Positions 1 to 9,349 of a DNA stretch of 64,000 nt are shown here, in pieces. This stretch comes from Brachybacterium halotolerans. Its GTDB lineage: Bacteria > Actinomycetota > Actinomycetes > Actinomycetales > Dermabacteraceae. The stretch lies in assembly GCF_016623465.1 (NCBI RefSeq), contig NZ_JAEDAJ010000008.1, positions 62,001 through 126,000 of the forward strand. The letters run 5' to 3'. The position numbers and the translations under genes are program-made. Position 1 is the first letter of the stretch; every line of letters begins with the position of its first letter. Under the pieces are notes generated by a model. That model saw nothing but the letters and a program-made list of their open reading frames with translations. It searched no databases and was not told where the DNA came from.

Positions 1-1696
1 TCTTCTTCGGGAAGCCCGAGAAGTAGGTCGAGGTGTTCTGCGCGGGGTCGCCGCACACCAGCAGCAGATTCCAGGCGAAGGACGTCCCGGACTGCTTGCC
101 CAGCTCGTCGATCTCGACGACGTGGCCGTCGCGGTTGACGGTGCGGGGGTTGACCTCGTCGGGCCCGGCCTTGCCCTCGGTGCCGCGGCCGTCATTGTTC
201 GTGCAGGCCACGTAGACCTTGCGGCTCTTCAGCGAGGGCTCGACGTCCTCGCAGCGGTCCATCTTCGTGGGACCCACCTTGTCGGCCGCGAGACGGGTCT
301 TCACGAGCACCTCGTCGACGTCCATGCCCTCGACCTTGGACTTGCCGTCCACGATCAGCGGGATCCAGCGGCCGGTGCCGTCGAAGGCGCCGTCCTTCGG
401 GACCGCGCCCGAGCCGTTGATGGTGCCCGAGTTGCCGTCGAACTTCGCGACGTAGAGGTCACCCTCCTCGAGGAGGGTCATGTTGTGCTTGCGGTTGCCC
501 TCCTTGTACTTCTTCGCGGAGACGAACTTGTAGAGGTAGTCGAACTTCTCGTCGTCGCCCATGTAGGCGACCGCGTGGCCGTCCTCGGCGATGATGACGT
601 TCGCGCCCTCGTGCTTGAAGCGGCCCATGGCGGTGTGCTTGCGCGGGGTGGACTCGGGGTCCCACGGGTCCACCTCGACGATCCAGCCGAAGTGGTGGGC
701 GGAGTTCTCGTAGCCCTCGTTCGTGGTGTCGAAGCGCGGGTCCACGTTCTCCCAGCCGCGGGCGGTGGCCATGGCGCTCATGCCGTAGCGCTTGTCCTCG
801 TCGGTGTCGCCGGCGGTGCGGAAGTACCCGTTGAAGTTCTCCTCGCCGCTGAGCTGCGTGCCCCACGGGGTGAGGCCGCCCGAGCAGTTGCCGAAGGTGC
901 CGTGGGTGGCGTTGCCACGGGGGAAGTCCTTGGTCTTCAGCAGGTCGGAGAAGCGGGCGGGTCCGGTGAAGGCGTACTTCGTGTCGGCGAGGAAGCGGCG
1001 GTTCAGCTCGGCGTCGACCACGTACTCGTACGGCGAGTCGTGGTCCTCGCGCTGCAGCTCGACGACGGTCAGTCCGTGGGCGTTCAGGCCCACCTCGGCG
1101 ACGGTCTCGGCGTCGGTGTCCTCCGGCAGCATGATGTTCTCGTTCGTGTACTCGTGGTTCACGAACATCACGGCGCGCAGGCCGTCGGAATCCGGGATCT
1201 CCTGGATCTCCGTGTAGTCGTTGTTGTAGCCGAACTGGCGCTTCTGCGCCTCGCCGGTCTGGGCGCCCCAGTCGAAGTCGGGGGCGTCGGAGAACAGCTT
1301 GTCGCCCCACTTGATGATGGGGTGCCACTCGAAGCCCTCGGGGACGGTGAACTCGTCGACCGTGAAGTCCACGGGGTCGATCGCGTCGAAGCGCAGCGGG
1401 CTGCCGTTCGGGGCCTTGGGGCCCTTTCCGGCGTCGACCAGGGGGCCGACGGGGGCCGCATCGGCCGACGTAGCGCCCGCGGTGCCGGCGACGGCGATCG
1501 CGAGGGCGCCCGCGGCGGTGCCGCCGAGCATGGCGCGGCGGCTCAGCGCGGCCGAGGCGACATCACGGAAGTAGGAGTTCGACGAGCTGTTGCAGGTCTC
1601 GCCGAGGCACGCGTTCGCGCACTTCAGGGCACAGGTCACGGGCGACCGCTTGCCGGCCACGTGATCCTTCATGAGCAGAGGGAGCTGGATGACCAC
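1..1696 (-). CDS. PhoX-family (DUF839) secreted phosphatase, 3' end beyond the window
   Basis: Probable calcium-dependent alkaline phosphatase of the PhoX type, exported folded by the Tat system. The frame is open from a GTG at 1696 to the window edge, so the C-terminus is missing. GTG is chosen because GAAAGGA lies six bases upstream; an in-frame ATG at 1672 is the alternative. A cysteine cluster (C22, C26, C30, C35) precedes the Tat motif SRRAML at about residues 52-57 and a hydrophobic stretch ending near residue 75. The body carries family-typical segments such as FGNCSGGLTPWGTQLSGEEN and NNEGYENSAHHFGWIVEVDP-like text. Phosphatase activity is inferred from family membership; no Pho box was recognised upstream. 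The gene stands alone, 283 bases from the pxpBC stop. Confidence 0.85.
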   Translation of the reverse strand, partial: MVIQLPLLMKDHVAGKRSPVTCALKCANACLGETCNSSSNSYFRDVASAALSRRAMLGGTAAGALAIAVAGTAGATSADAAPVGPLVDAGKGPKAPNGSPLRFDAIDPVDFTVDEFTVPEGFEWHPIIKWGDKLFSDAPDFDWGAQTGEAQKRQFGYNNDYTEIQEIPDSDGLRAVMFVNHEYTNENIMLPEDTDAETVAEVGLNAHGLTVVELQREDHDSPYEYVVDAELNRRFLADTKYAFTGPARFSDLLKTKDFPRGNATHGTFGNCSGGLTPWGTQLSGEENFNGYFRTAGDTDEDKRYGMSAMATARGWENVDPRFDTTNEGYENSAHHFGWIVEVDPWDPESTPRKHTAMGRFKHEGANVIIAEDGHAVAYMGDDEKFDYLYKFVSAKKYKEGNRKHNMTLLEEGDLYVAKFDGNSGTINGSGAVPKDGAFDGTGRWIPLIVDGKSKVEGMDVDEVLVKTRLAADKVGPTKMDRCEDVEPSLKSRKVYVACTNNDGRGTEGKAGPDEVNPRTVNRDGHVVEIDELGKQSGTSFAWNLLLVCGDPAQNTSTYFSGFPKK

Positions 1697-1979
1697 GACG
1701 GGTCCTTTCGCGTGGGGACGAGGCCCCGGCGGAAGGATCTCCGGCGGCATGCGCAGCGCGGCACGGTCTCCGTCGCCGCACCATCGGGTGCAGCGCGGAC
1801 TCCGCCGCCGCACCGATGGGCGCGGCGAGATCCTGCGCGGACGGTCGTGTCGCAGTGGCGCGTCCGCACTCCCCCGGGGCGCGAGGGGCGGATCGAGCAT
1901 GTCGTCCCGGAATGTCCAGTGCCCCACGCCGACATGACAGGGAGGTGTCGGGACAGTGAGCGCGGCGGGGCCCGCCGCG

Positions 1980-3863
1980 TCAGTGAGCGGAGGACGCGAA
2001 GCGCAGCCCGGTGCCGGGCCGGAGCTGGGCGAGCAAGGGCAGATCGGCCTCGTCGACCACCGCGATCACGGGATACCCGCCGGTCACGGGGTGGTCCGCG
2101 AGGAACACGACGGGCAGACCGGAGGGCGGCAGCTGGACCGCTCCGGGGACCAGGCCCTCGCTCGCGAGCTCCTCGGTGCGCACCCGCCGCAGAGGAACGT
2201 CGCCGTCGGCCGCTTCGAGGCGGGCACCCACTCGGTCGCTGTCGCCGCCGACCACCCAGGTCCGCCCCAGCAGGGCGTCGTCCTCGGCCCAGTCCGCGCG
2301 CGGACCGCGGCGGATCCGGAGCACGGCGGCGATGCTCCCGCCGTCGCCCGCATCCTCGTCGAGGTCCGGGCCCTGAGGGGACTGCGGGGCCTCCGGGTCC
2401 TGAGGGGACTGCGGAATGACGGTCGCCGGCTCCTCGGGGGTGCCGACGCTGCGGTGCGCATCGGCCTGCCCGATGGTGAGCACGTCGCCGGCGGCGAGGG
2501 GGCGCGGGCCGAGTCCGGAGAGGGTGTCCGCCGCACGGCTTCCGAGCTGGGCCGGCACATCGATGCCTCCGCGCACCGCGAGATACCCACGCAGTCCCGA
2601 GGTCGGCGCGGCGAGGGCGAGGGTCTCGCCGTCGCGCAGGCCGAAGGGCTCGCACAGGGAGACGGGGAAGCCCGCGTCCTCGCGCTCGGCCGCCTCGTCG
2701 ACCTCGTCGAGATCGCTGTCGCCCTCCTCCGCGGCACCGGCATCGGCCCCACGGATCACGCTCTCGCCGATCGCGCCGGTGAGTGCGAGGACCAGGTCGC
2801 CGCGGGCGCGCACACGGAGTCCGCCCAGCAGCGTCTCCAGGACCGCCGCGCCCGGGCCGTTGCCCACCAGGCGGTTCGCCTGGCGGGCCGAGGGACCGTC
2901 GGCCGCCCCGGAGCCCGTGACGCCGAGGTCGCCGAGACCGGGCCGGCCGGAGTCCTCCACGAGGGTGCGCGGACCGGGGGCGAGGATCTCGAGGGCGGAC
3001 GCTCCCGCGGCCACCTCCGGGAAGGGGCGCGCCGCGGACGACGCGTCGCCGGCGGTCGCGACGTCCCCGCTGGTCGCGCCATCGCCGGACACCGCGGCCC
3101 CGACCGTCGCCTCGTCGGCCGTCGCGCCGCCGCGCCGCATCACCCGCGCGCTCTCGCGACGTGCCTCGAAGCGCACGGTGTCGCCGGGGCGGATCAGCGC
3201 GGGGTCCTTCGCGTCGGGGTCGAAGAGCACGGCGTCGGTGCGGCCGATGAGCTGCCAGCCGCCGGGCGAAGCCTTCGGGTAGACGGCGGAGAACTCGCCG
3301 GCGAGCGCGACCGCTCGCGCCGGGACCCGGGTGCGCGGGCTGTCCCGACGGGGCACCACAAGGCGCTCGTCGCCGCCGGTCAGGTACACGAACCCGGGGG
3401 CGAAGCCCCCGAAGGCCGCGGTCCAGGGCGTGCCGGTGTGGGCCGCGACGACGGCCTCGGCGCTCAGGCGGGTGGCGCGGGCGACCGCCTCGAGGTCCTC
3501 CCCGTCGTAGACGACGCCGATCCGGCGGGTCCGCCCCGTGGAGGCCTTTCCCGCTCCCGGGGTGCGCGCGGCGATCTCGTCGGCGGCCGCGAGGGCGTTG
3601 GCCGAGGTCGCGAAGCGCACGAGCACGGTGCGGGCGGCGACCACGCTCCACTCCTGGCCGGGCAGAGGCGCGGTGCACACGGAGTCGTTCCAGGCCAGGG
3701 CGTCCTCGAGGGTGGGCAGCTCGAGCAGCAGGGCCCGCTCCCCCATCGGCAGCACCTGCGCCGGGGCCGCGCCGGCGTCGTTCCCGCGCTTCGCGGCGCG
3801 TCCCCGTGCGGTCCTCCGGCTGGTGTCCCGGGTCTTCCCCGCCCGGTCCTCGCGGGGGCTCAT
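1980..3863 (-). CDS. pxpBC: Fused 5-oxoprolinase subunits B and C (PxpB-PxpC)
   Basis: ATP-dependent 5-oxoprolinase component that, with PxpA, opens 5-oxoproline to glutamate in the cytoplasm. It is 627 residues long. Residues about 35-235 are PxpB/KipI-like ([14 protein letters not shown] is typical). After a low-complexity linker, residues about 285-620 are PxpC/KipA-like, with [20 protein letters not shown] and ANRLVGN. In many bacteria these are two genes; here they are one polypeptide, with an extra acidic insert near residues 400-415. The ATG at 3863 overlaps the pxpA stop by four bases (ATGA), so the two are translationally coupled. The start was trimmed from a longer open frame whose upstream part is a shadow of pxpA. 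Function is inferred from family and operon partner. Confidence 0.88.
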   Translation of the reverse strand: MSPREDRAGKTRDTSRRTARGRAAKRGNDAGAAPAQVLPMGERALLLELPTLEDALAWNDSVCTAPLPGQEWSVVAARTVLVRFATSANALAAADEIAARTPGAGKASTGRTRRIGVVYDGEDLEAVARATRLSAEAVVAAHTGTPWTAAFGGFAPGFVYLTGGDERLVVPRRDSPRTRVPARAVALAGEFSAVYPKASPGGWQLIGRTDAVLFDPDAKDPALIRPGDTVRFEARRESARVMRRGGATADEATVGAAVSGDGATSGDVATAGDASSAARPFPEVAAGASALEILAPGPRTLVEDSGRPGLGDLGVTGSGAADGPSARQANRLVGNGPGAAVLETLLGGLRVRARGDLVLALTGAIGESVIRGADAGAAEEGDSDLDEVDEAAEREDAGFPVSLCEPFGLRDGETLALAAPTSGLRGYLAVRGGIDVPAQLGSRAADTLSGLGPRPLAAGDVLTIGQADAHRSVGTPEEPATVIPQSPQDPEAPQSPQGPDLDEDAGDGGSIAAVLRIRRGPRADWAEDDALLGRTWVVGGDSDRVGARLEAADGDVPLRRVRTEELASEGLVPGAVQLPPSGLPVVFLADHPVTGGYPVIAVVDEADLPLLAQLRPGTGLRFASSAH

Positions 3864-4699
3864 GCGAAGCTCCGGACGTCCACGCCCGCGTCCTCGAGGC
3901 CGCGGCGCACGGCGCGGGCCAGGTCGACGGCCCCGGGGGTGTCGCCGTGCAGGCAGATGCTCGTCGCCTCGGGTCGCAGGACCGTGCCGTCGGTCGCCTC
4001 GATCTCGCCGCGGGTGGCGAACCGGACCATGCGCTCGGCGACCCGGACCGGGTCCTCGATCACCGCGCCGCTCTCCCGTCGCGGCACGAGCGTGCTCGAG
4101 GGGGTGTAGGCGCGGTCGGCGAAGGCCTCGCCGATCACCGCGAGCCCCGCCTCGCGCGCGAGCTCGGCCGCCCGGGAGCCGGGCAGCAGGAGCAGGGCGA
4201 GGGCCCCCGACCCTCCCGCGCCGTCGGGCCCGGCAGAGCCGCCGGCTCCGGCGGTCCCATCGGCCGCGCCGGAGTCGTCGGCCGCTCCGCCGACCTCGCG
4301 CACCGCCTCGACGACCGCGCGGGCATGCTGCTCGTGGTGGACGATCGTGTTGTAGAGGGCGCCGTGCGGCTTCACGTAGGCGACGCGGGCGCCCTCCGCG
4401 CGGGCCATGCCCTGCAGGGCGCCGATCTGGTAGATCACGTCGTCGGCGAGCTCGTCGGGGCTCGCGTCGACGAAGCGCCGGCCGAAGCCGGCGAGGTCCC
4501 GGTAGGAGACGTGCGCGCCGATCGTCACGCCGCGCGCGGCCGCCGCGCGCACCGTGCGCCGCATGTGCGAGGGGTCCCCGGCGTGGAAGCCACAGGCGAT
4601 GTTCGCGCTGGTCACGACGTCGAGGATCGCCTCGTCGTCCCCCATGGTCCAGGCGCCGAAGGACTCGCCGATGTCGCTGTTCAGATCGATCGTGCTCAT
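3860..4699 (-). CDS. pxpA: 5-oxoprolinase subunit A (LamB/YcsF family)
   Basis: Cytoplasmic PxpA subunit of 5-oxoprolinase, 279 residues. The N-terminus [20 protein letters not shown] and the following [11 protein letters not shown] are hallmarks of the LamB/YcsF family, and VKPHGALYN is also conserved. The start at 4699 is preceded by GGAGAGG at good spacing; a longer in-frame extension has no ribosome site and unusual composition. A Gly/Ala-rich insert lies around residues 150-180. It is the first gene of a pxpA-pxpBC operon transcribed away from a LysR gene, which may control it. Confidence 0.9.
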   Translation of the reverse strand: MSTIDLNSDIGESFGAWTMGDDEAILDVVTSANIACGFHAGDPSHMRRTVRAAAARGVTIGAHVSYRDLAGFGRRFVDASPDELADDVIYQIGALQGMARAEGARVAYVKPHGALYNTIVHHEQHARAVVEAVREVGGAADDSGAADGTAGAGGSAGPDGAGGSGALALLLLPGSRAAELAREAGLAVIGEAFADRAYTPSSTLVPRRESGAVIEDPVRVAERMVRFATRGEIEATDGTVLRPEATSICLHGDTPGAVDLARAVRRGLEDAGVDVRSFA

Positions 4700-4851
4700 G
4701 GGGCCTCTCCGTCGACGCTCGTGGGACGCATCCTCGCTCCAAGGATCGCAGACTCCCCCGGGAGCCGGACCGCCCCGTCGGCCGGACACCCCGTCGGCAC
4801 GGAACGCCCCACCGGCACGGACCGTGATCCCGTACATTCTGCGCGACCGAT

Positions 4852-4896
4852 CGGGTGACATCGCGCCCAACCCATAAGCATTCCTAGGGTCACCCG
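4852..4896. promoter_or_regulatory. Inverted repeat in the pxpA/lysR divergent promoter
   Basis: CGGGTGAC (4852-4859) and GTCACCCG (4889-4896) form a perfect 8-bp inverted repeat separated by 29 bases. The less GC-rich centre contains CCCATAAGCATTCCTAGGG, itself partly symmetrical. It lies just upstream of the probable -10 of the LysR gene, so it is a candidate binding site for that regulator, acting on pxpA, on itself or on both. Function is inferred from position and symmetry. Confidence 0.45.
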
Positions 4897-4898
4897 AG

Positions 4899-4911
4899 TA
4901 CGCTCGTCCCC
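4899..4911 (+). promoter_or_regulatory. Leaderless -10 box for the LysR gene
   Basis: TACGCT at 4899-4904 is followed by seven bases and then the ATG. No ribosome binding site is visible, so transcription probably begins at or beside the start codon. Confidence 0.5.
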
Positions 4912-5826
4912 ATGGATCCTCGTCGTGTGCTCATCTTCCGGACGGTCGTGCGCAACGGCACCATCGGTGGTGGTGCCCGCGAGCTCGGCTGGACCCAGCC
5001 GGCCGTCTCCCAGCACCTCGCCGCCCTCGAGAAGGAGGTCGGCACCCAGCTGCTGCTGCGCTCCTCGAGCGGCGTCACGCCCACCGAGGCGGGCCAGCGC
5101 CTGTTCCGCCATTCCGAGCGGATCGCCTCCTCGCTGCATGCCGCCGAGGAGGAGCTCGCCGAGATCACGGCGCTGCGCCGCGGGCGCGTGCGCTTCGCGA
5201 CGTTCCCGTCGGCCGCGGCCCTGCTGCTGCCGCCCGCGCTCGCGCGCATGGGCCGGGAGGCCGAGGGCGTGGACGTCACCTTCGACGAGCTCGAGCCGCC
5301 GGACGCGATCCAGGGTCTGCTCAGCAACGATCTCGACCTCGCGCTCGTCTTCCGCTACGAGGGCACCACCGTGGACGCCGAGGGTGCCCTCGAGTGGACC
5401 CCCGTGCTCGACGACCGCGTGCTCGCGGTGCTGCCGAAGGACCACGTCCGGGCCGACGACCCCGACCTCACCATGGCCGACCTCGCCGAGGAGGAGTGGA
5501 TCGCCGGTTGTGAGCGCTGTCGAGCGAACCTGCTGGTCAACGCGCAGCGCGCGGGCTTCAGTCCGAAGGTCCGGCACACCACCGACGACGCGATCGTGGT
5601 GCAGCGCCTGATCCAGCACAGCGGCGGCATCGCCCTGCTGCCCGAGAGCGCGATCGAGGCTGCGCCCTGCGCGGATGTCACCGTGCGGCCGCTCTCCGGG
5701 CTCAACGAGCGCACCATCGGCCTGATCAACCGTCCCGGCGCGACCGCGATCCCCGCGGTCAAGGCGCTGCGGGACGCCCTCATCGACGTCGCGGCGGAGC
5801 GCTCGAGCGCCGCCGTGATGATCTGA
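4912..5826 (+). CDS. LysR-family transcriptional regulator
   Basis: DNA-binding regulator of 304 residues, the usual LysR length. An N-terminal winged helix ([20 protein letters not shown], then [12 protein letters not shown]) is followed by a linker helix and a periplasmic-binding-protein-like effector domain from about residue 90. It is divergent from pxpA across a 212-base gap holding an inverted repeat, so control of 5-oxoproline use is plausible but unproved; the ligand cannot be read from sequence. The ATG at 4912 has a -10-like box close upstream and no Shine-Dalgarno sequence. Confidence 0.88.
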   Translation: MDPRRVLIFRTVVRNGTIGGGARELGWTQPAVSQHLAALEKEVGTQLLLRSSSGVTPTEAGQRLFRHSERIASSLHAAEEELAEITALRRGRVRFATFPSAAALLLPPALARMGREAEGVDVTFDELEPPDAIQGLLSNDLDLALVFRYEGTTVDAEGALEWTPVLDDRVLAVLPKDHVRADDPDLTMADLAEEEWIAGCERCRANLLVNAQRAGFSPKVRHTTDDAIVVQRLIQHSGGIALLPESAIEAAPCADVTVRPLSGLNERTIGLINRPGATAIPAVKALRDALIDVAAERSSAAVMI

Positions 5827-5878
5827 GGTCCGACAGGGACCCGAGGATCCGAGGATCCGAGGACTCGAGGAGAAGCCG

Positions 5879-6373
5879 ATGGAGCCGACGATCGCCCCCG
5901 ATGCGGGCCGACGGATGAGCCGCGCGAGCCTGTGGGTCCGCCCGGTGCTGATGACCGTGGGCGGGCTCGCAGTGGCAGCCCTGCTGCTGCTCGCGGACCA
6001 GGAGATCGCCGCGGCGCTGCTCGTCCTCGCGGCCGTGTTCATGGGCTACTGGACCTCGCCGCTGCGCGCGGGGCGCCACGAGCCGTTCACCCAGGCATTG
6101 GCGCGCCGCGACGACGCCCACGCGATCATCCTCTGGGCTCCCGGCGATCCGCTCTCGGCGCGCCTGCAGACAGCCGTGCGCGGCGACCGCGAGGACGTGG
6201 CCTGGGTGAACGTGCTGCGCGATCCCTGCGCGGTCGAGTTCCTCGAGGCCCACGGCGGCCGCGGCGCGCTGCCGCTCGTGGTGGTCGGCTCGACGGTGCT
6301 GCGACGCGCGACCGCGAGCCAGTACCTCGAGGCGAAGGCCGAGGGCGAGCAACGAGCCGCCGCAGCGGGCTGA
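5879..6373 (+). CDS. Two-helix membrane protein with a cysteine-less glutaredoxin-like domain
   Basis: A 164-residue protein. Residues about 18-60 hold two hydrophobic segments, predicted to span the membrane. Residues about 72-155 read like an actinobacterial mycoredoxin/glutaredoxin domain: AIILWAPGDPLSARLQ aligns by eye with the CPxC active-site loop, followed by VAWVNVLRDPCAVEFLEAHG and a PLVVVGSTV strand. Both active-site cysteines are replaced (GDPL), so thiol exchange of the usual kind is unlikely. It starts 52 bases after the LysR stop, after GGAGAAGCCG, and probably shares its transcript. The role is unknown; the fold assignment is from memory of the family. Confidence 0.7.
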   Translation: MEPTIAPDAGRRMSRASLWVRPVLMTVGGLAVAALLLLADQEIAAALLVLAAVFMGYWTSPLRAGRHEPFTQALARRDDAHAIILWAPGDPLSARLQTAVRGDREDVAWVNVLRDPCAVEFLEAHGGRGALPLVVVGSTVLRRATASQYLEAKAEGEQRAAAAG

Positions 6374-6429
6374 CGCCGCGGCGCGGCCGATGGGCGGGAC
6401 CGTCCGAAAGGAGTGCTCGAGCGACCCGC

Positions 6430-7008
6430 TCAGGACCGGGCGTACTCGGCGAGCACCACGCCGGACGCGAAGGCGCGCGTGTCCTCGCGCGTCCACGCCG
6501 AGGGCGCGTACGGGCGGGGGCCGAAGAGCGGCACGCCCTCGCCGAGCAGGACCGGGTTGATCTTCAGGGCGAGACGGTCGATCTCGTCGGCGAGCTGCGC
6601 GGCGAGCGCGCCTCCTCCGCACAGCCAGATCCCCCTGCCCTTCTCCCGCTTGAGCGCTCGGACCGTCTCGACGGGATCGGCGTCGGTGAAGGTCACGCCG
6701 TCGCTGCCCGCGGGAGCCTCGTGGGAGCGGGTGAAGACGATCTGCCGCAGGTGCTCGTAGGGGTCGGCCAGATGATGATCGGGCAGTCCCACGCCGTAGG
6801 TGTTCCAGCCCATGACCACGGTGTCGAAGGGACCGTCCTCGACCTCGAGCCCGACGGCGCGGGCGAGCGCGGTGGGAGCCGTCCCGCGGTAGCGCTCCCA
6901 GAGCGGCCCCATGTGATCGCCTTCGGCCAGGAACGCATCGAACTCGCCGCCCGCACCGGCGATGAAGCCGTCCAGACTCACGGCGACGTAATAGGTCAGC
7001 TCACGCAT
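6430..7008 (-). CDS. Dihydrofolate reductase-like protein (RibD C-terminal fold)
   Basis: A 192-residue protein of the RibD-C/DHFR-like reductase family. The N-terminus RELTYYVAVSLDGFIAG is diagnostic, and GIWLCGGGALAAQL near residue 133 is the dinucleotide-binding loop. Such proteins are annotated as dihydrofolate reductase family, but most have no known substrate, and true folate reduction should not be assumed. It is convergent with the preceding gene. The ribosome site is weak. Confidence 0.82.
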   Translation of the reverse strand: MRELTYYVAVSLDGFIAGAGGEFDAFLAEGDHMGPLWERYRGTAPTALARAVGLEVEDGPFDTVVMGWNTYGVGLPDHHLADPYEHLRQIVFTRSHEAPAGSDGVTFTDADPVETVRALKREKGRGIWLCGGGALAAQLADEIDRLALKINPVLLGEGVPLFGPRPYAPSAWTREDTRAFASGVVLAEYARS

Positions 7009-7130
7009 GGGGTTCCGTTCAGGAGGGGCGGCGAGCGCCGTGGGATGCCGTAGGGCGGCGGGGCGACGAGTCGACGGGCCGAAAGTCGACGGGCGGCACG
7101 TCGACGAGGCTGGTCAGACGAAGGAGACGG

Positions 7131-7418
7131 TCACGCGCCGAGCGAGCCGATGACCACGTTCCAGGTGTGGATCTCGCGCTCGGCGATCAGACCCTCGCGC
7201 CGGAACGGATCGTCCTCGAGCGCCGACTCGACCGCGGCGACGTCGGCCGCCTCGACGAGCAGCAGCGCGAGAGCACCCTCGGTGTCGGAGTACGGGCCGC
7301 TCGCGATGATCGTTCCGCGCTCCTGCAGGCCGCCCAGGAACTCCCGGTGGGAGGGGCGGTGCTCGTCGAGACGGGCCGGATCGTCCGCGTAGTGGTAGGT
7401 GACGGCGAAGGTGGTCAC
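7131..7418 (-). CDS. YciI-like protein
   Basis: A 95-residue protein of the YciI/dimeric alpha-beta barrel family. The sequence FAVTYHYADDPARLDEHRP and LQERGTIIASGPYSDTEGAL are typical, including the His and Asp positions thought to form the active pocket. The start is a GTG at 7418 with GAGGAGAG upstream; a longer open frame continuing to 8477 is a shadow of uppP. The substrate is unknown. It may follow uppP on one transcript. Confidence 0.82.
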   Translation of the reverse strand: MTTFAVTYHYADDPARLDEHRPSHREFLGGLQERGTIIASGPYSDTEGALALLLVEAADVAAVESALEDDPFRREGLIAEREIHTWNVVIGSLGA

Positions 7419-7588
7419 GGGTGCTCTCCTCGTGCTCGACGGTCGGGCCCGGCGCCCGCCGGGGTGTCTCGCGGCGGCGCTGGTCACAGCAGGATAGGTC
7501 GTCGGCGCGAGCACCGGGAAGGGCCATCCGTCTGCCGTCGGCCCGAGCGACTCGCGCCGCGCCCCGCCGGCGGCTCGCGCCGCGCGCG

Positions 7589-8434
7589 TCAGGCGCTGAC
7601 GACCCCGCCCGCGAGCAGGCCCACGAGCACCAGGCCGACGATGATGCGGTACACGATGAACGAGGTGAACGAGTTCTTCGAGACGAACCGCAGCAGCCAG
7701 GCGATCGACGCGTAGGCCACGACGAAGGACACGACGGTGGCGATGATCGTCGGCCCCCATCCCACGGCCTCGGAGATGTCCCCGGCCGAGCCCACGGCCT
7801 CGAGCCCGCCCGCCGCGACCAGCGCGGGGATGCCCATGAAGAAGCTCAGGCGGGTCGCGGTGACCCGGTCGAAGCCGAGCATGAGCCCCGCGGAGATCGT
7901 CGCGCCCGAGCGGGAGACGCCGGGGAACAGCGGCGCGAGCGCCTGGAACACGCCGATGATCAGCGCGTCGAGCACCGAGACGTGGTGCATCTCCTTGGGC
8001 ACGATCTGGTTCGCCTGGATGCGGTCGGCCGCCCACATGGCGAAGGACCACACGAGCAGCGCGATCGCGATCACCCACATGCTGCGCAGCGGCCCCTCGA
8101 TGAGGTCCTTGAAGGCGAGGCCCACCACCGCCACGGGGATCGAGCCGACGATGACGCCCCAGCCCAGCGTGTAGTCGGGATCGGTGCGCGCCTCGGCGCT
8201 GAGCAGGCCGCGCACCCAGGCGACGGCGATCCGCACGATGTCCTTCCAGAAGTACAGGATCGCGGCGATGATCGCTCCGACCTGGATCACCGCCGTGAAC
8301 GCGGTCATGCCGCGGGAGTCGATGTCGTAGCCCAGGAGCTTCTCGACGATGTTCAGGTGGCCGGTGCTGGAGACCGGGAGGAACTCGGTGATCCCCTCGA
8401 TGATGCCGAGGAGGATCGCATGCAGCCAGTTCAC
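7589..8434 (-). CDS. uppP: Undecaprenyl-diphosphatase
   Basis: Integral membrane phosphatase (BacA family) that converts undecaprenyl diphosphate to undecaprenyl phosphate, recycling the lipid carrier for peptidoglycan; overproduction in other bacteria gives bacitracin tolerance. The protein has 281 residues. The two signature loops are present: EGITEFLPVSSTGHL near the N-terminus and FPGVSRSGATI in the middle, both contributing catalytic residues. Several hydrophobic helices alternate through the protein. The GTG at 8434 has GGAGA upstream; a longer frame to 8563 lacks a ribosome site. Confidence 0.95.
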   Translation of the reverse strand: MNWLHAILLGIIEGITEFLPVSSTGHLNIVEKLLGYDIDSRGMTAFTAVIQVGAIIAAILYFWKDIVRIAVAWVRGLLSAEARTDPDYTLGWGVIVGSIPVAVVGLAFKDLIEGPLRSMWVIAIALLVWSFAMWAADRIQANQIVPKEMHHVSVLDALIIGVFQALAPLFPGVSRSGATISAGLMLGFDRVTATRLSFFMGIPALVAAGGLEAVGSAGDISEAVGWGPTIIATVVSFVVAYASIAWLLRFVSKNSFTSFIVYRIIVGLVLVGLLAGGVVSA

Positions 8435-8671
8435 GGGGCGTCTCCGGATCTCGGTGCGGACAGGACGCCCGGAGCATATCGCCGAGGTGCGGGGCGAGCC
8501 TGAAGCCTCAGCGGCGTGGGCGGCGTCCTGGCCCGGGCGGCGGGCGGGACCGCGCCAGCGCACGACCTCATCTCACCCTTGTCAACTTCTCCGGATTTCC
8601 GTAACCTCAATGTCTGCAGGCGGCGCCCCGCGATCGGCACGGCCGACCGCATGTGACGACGAGGAGGAACG

Positions 8672-9346
8672 ATGGTCCGAGGAACGGCGAACAGCGAGGA
8701 AGCGTCCGCGCAACCACCGTCGGGCGCGTCCGGCCACGGCTCCACCCCCACCTCGCCGACGACCTCGACCTCGACCTCGACCTCGACGGGCAGCCTCGAG
8801 GACCGCATGGATCGGATGGAGCAGAGGCTCGAGGACGTCCTGACCCGACTGGAAACGGCAGCGGGAGAGACCTCCACGCCGTCGGCCAATGGCGCAGCGG
8901 CACCCTCGTCAGCCACCACCGATCCAGCCGACCCCACCGCCTCGGACCGCTTCTGGGCGCTCAACGCGTTGAAATCGCAGCTCCCCGCGCCCGGCGGCGT
9001 GGTCTACGCGGGCGCCGTCGACCTGCCGATCGGTCACGTCGAGTACCAGTGGGGCCGCCCCACCGATCCGCTGCTGCGCGCGGACTGGGCCGATCGAGCG
9101 GAGCGCGTCGCGGCCCTCGGCCACCCGCTGCGTCTCTCGCTGCTGCAGAAGCTGCTCGAGAGCGAGTGCACGGTCGCCCAGCTCGTCAACGAGCTGGACC
9201 TCGCCTCGACGGGCGTCGCCTACCACCACCTCCACCAGCTGCAGGCGGCCGGATGGGTGACCTCGCCCGCGCGCGGCACCTGGTCCGTCCCACCCACGCG
9301 CGTGGTGCCGCTGCTCGCGATCATCACGGCCCTCGAGGAGGCGTGA
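8672..9346 (+). CDS. ArsR-like HTH regulator with disordered Ser/Thr-rich N-terminus
   Basis: Predicted DNA-binding protein of 224 residues preceded by a clear AGGAGGAACG. Residues about 10-45 are low complexity (a TST run encoded by tandem ACCTCG hexamers at about 8760-8790). A short helix follows (EDRMDRMEQRLEDVLTRLE). Residues about 145-215 form an ArsR-type winged helix (ALGHPLRLSLLQKLLESECT, then VAYHHLHQLQAAGW). The middle segment beginning FWALNALKSQL is found, as I recall, in regulators next to serine hydrolases in related bacteria. No metal-binding cysteine pair is visible, so the signal is unknown. It is three bases upstream of the serine hydrolase gene and clearly in operon with it. 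Confidence 0.8.
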   Translation: MVRGTANSEEASAQPPSGASGHGSTPTSPTTSTSTSTSTGSLEDRMDRMEQRLEDVLTRLETAAGETSTPSANGAAAPSSATTDPADPTASDRFWALNALKSQLPAPGGVVYAGAVDLPIGHVEYQWGRPTDPLLRADWADRAERVAALGHPLRLSLLQKLLESECTVAQLVNELDLASTGVAYHHLHQLQAAGWVTSPARGTWSVPPTRVVPLLAIITALEEA

Positions 9347-9349
9347 GCG

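Noticed and set aside
1896-1937. CATGTCG...CGACATG inverted repeat upstream of the PhoX-type gene as a Pho operator
   Set aside because: It is 200 bases from the start and does not match PhoP-type direct repeats; chance is likely in such DNA.
122-2419. Long plus-strand frame at the left edge
   Set aside because: It mirrors the PhoX-type gene on the minus strand, which carries clear motifs and a ribosome site.
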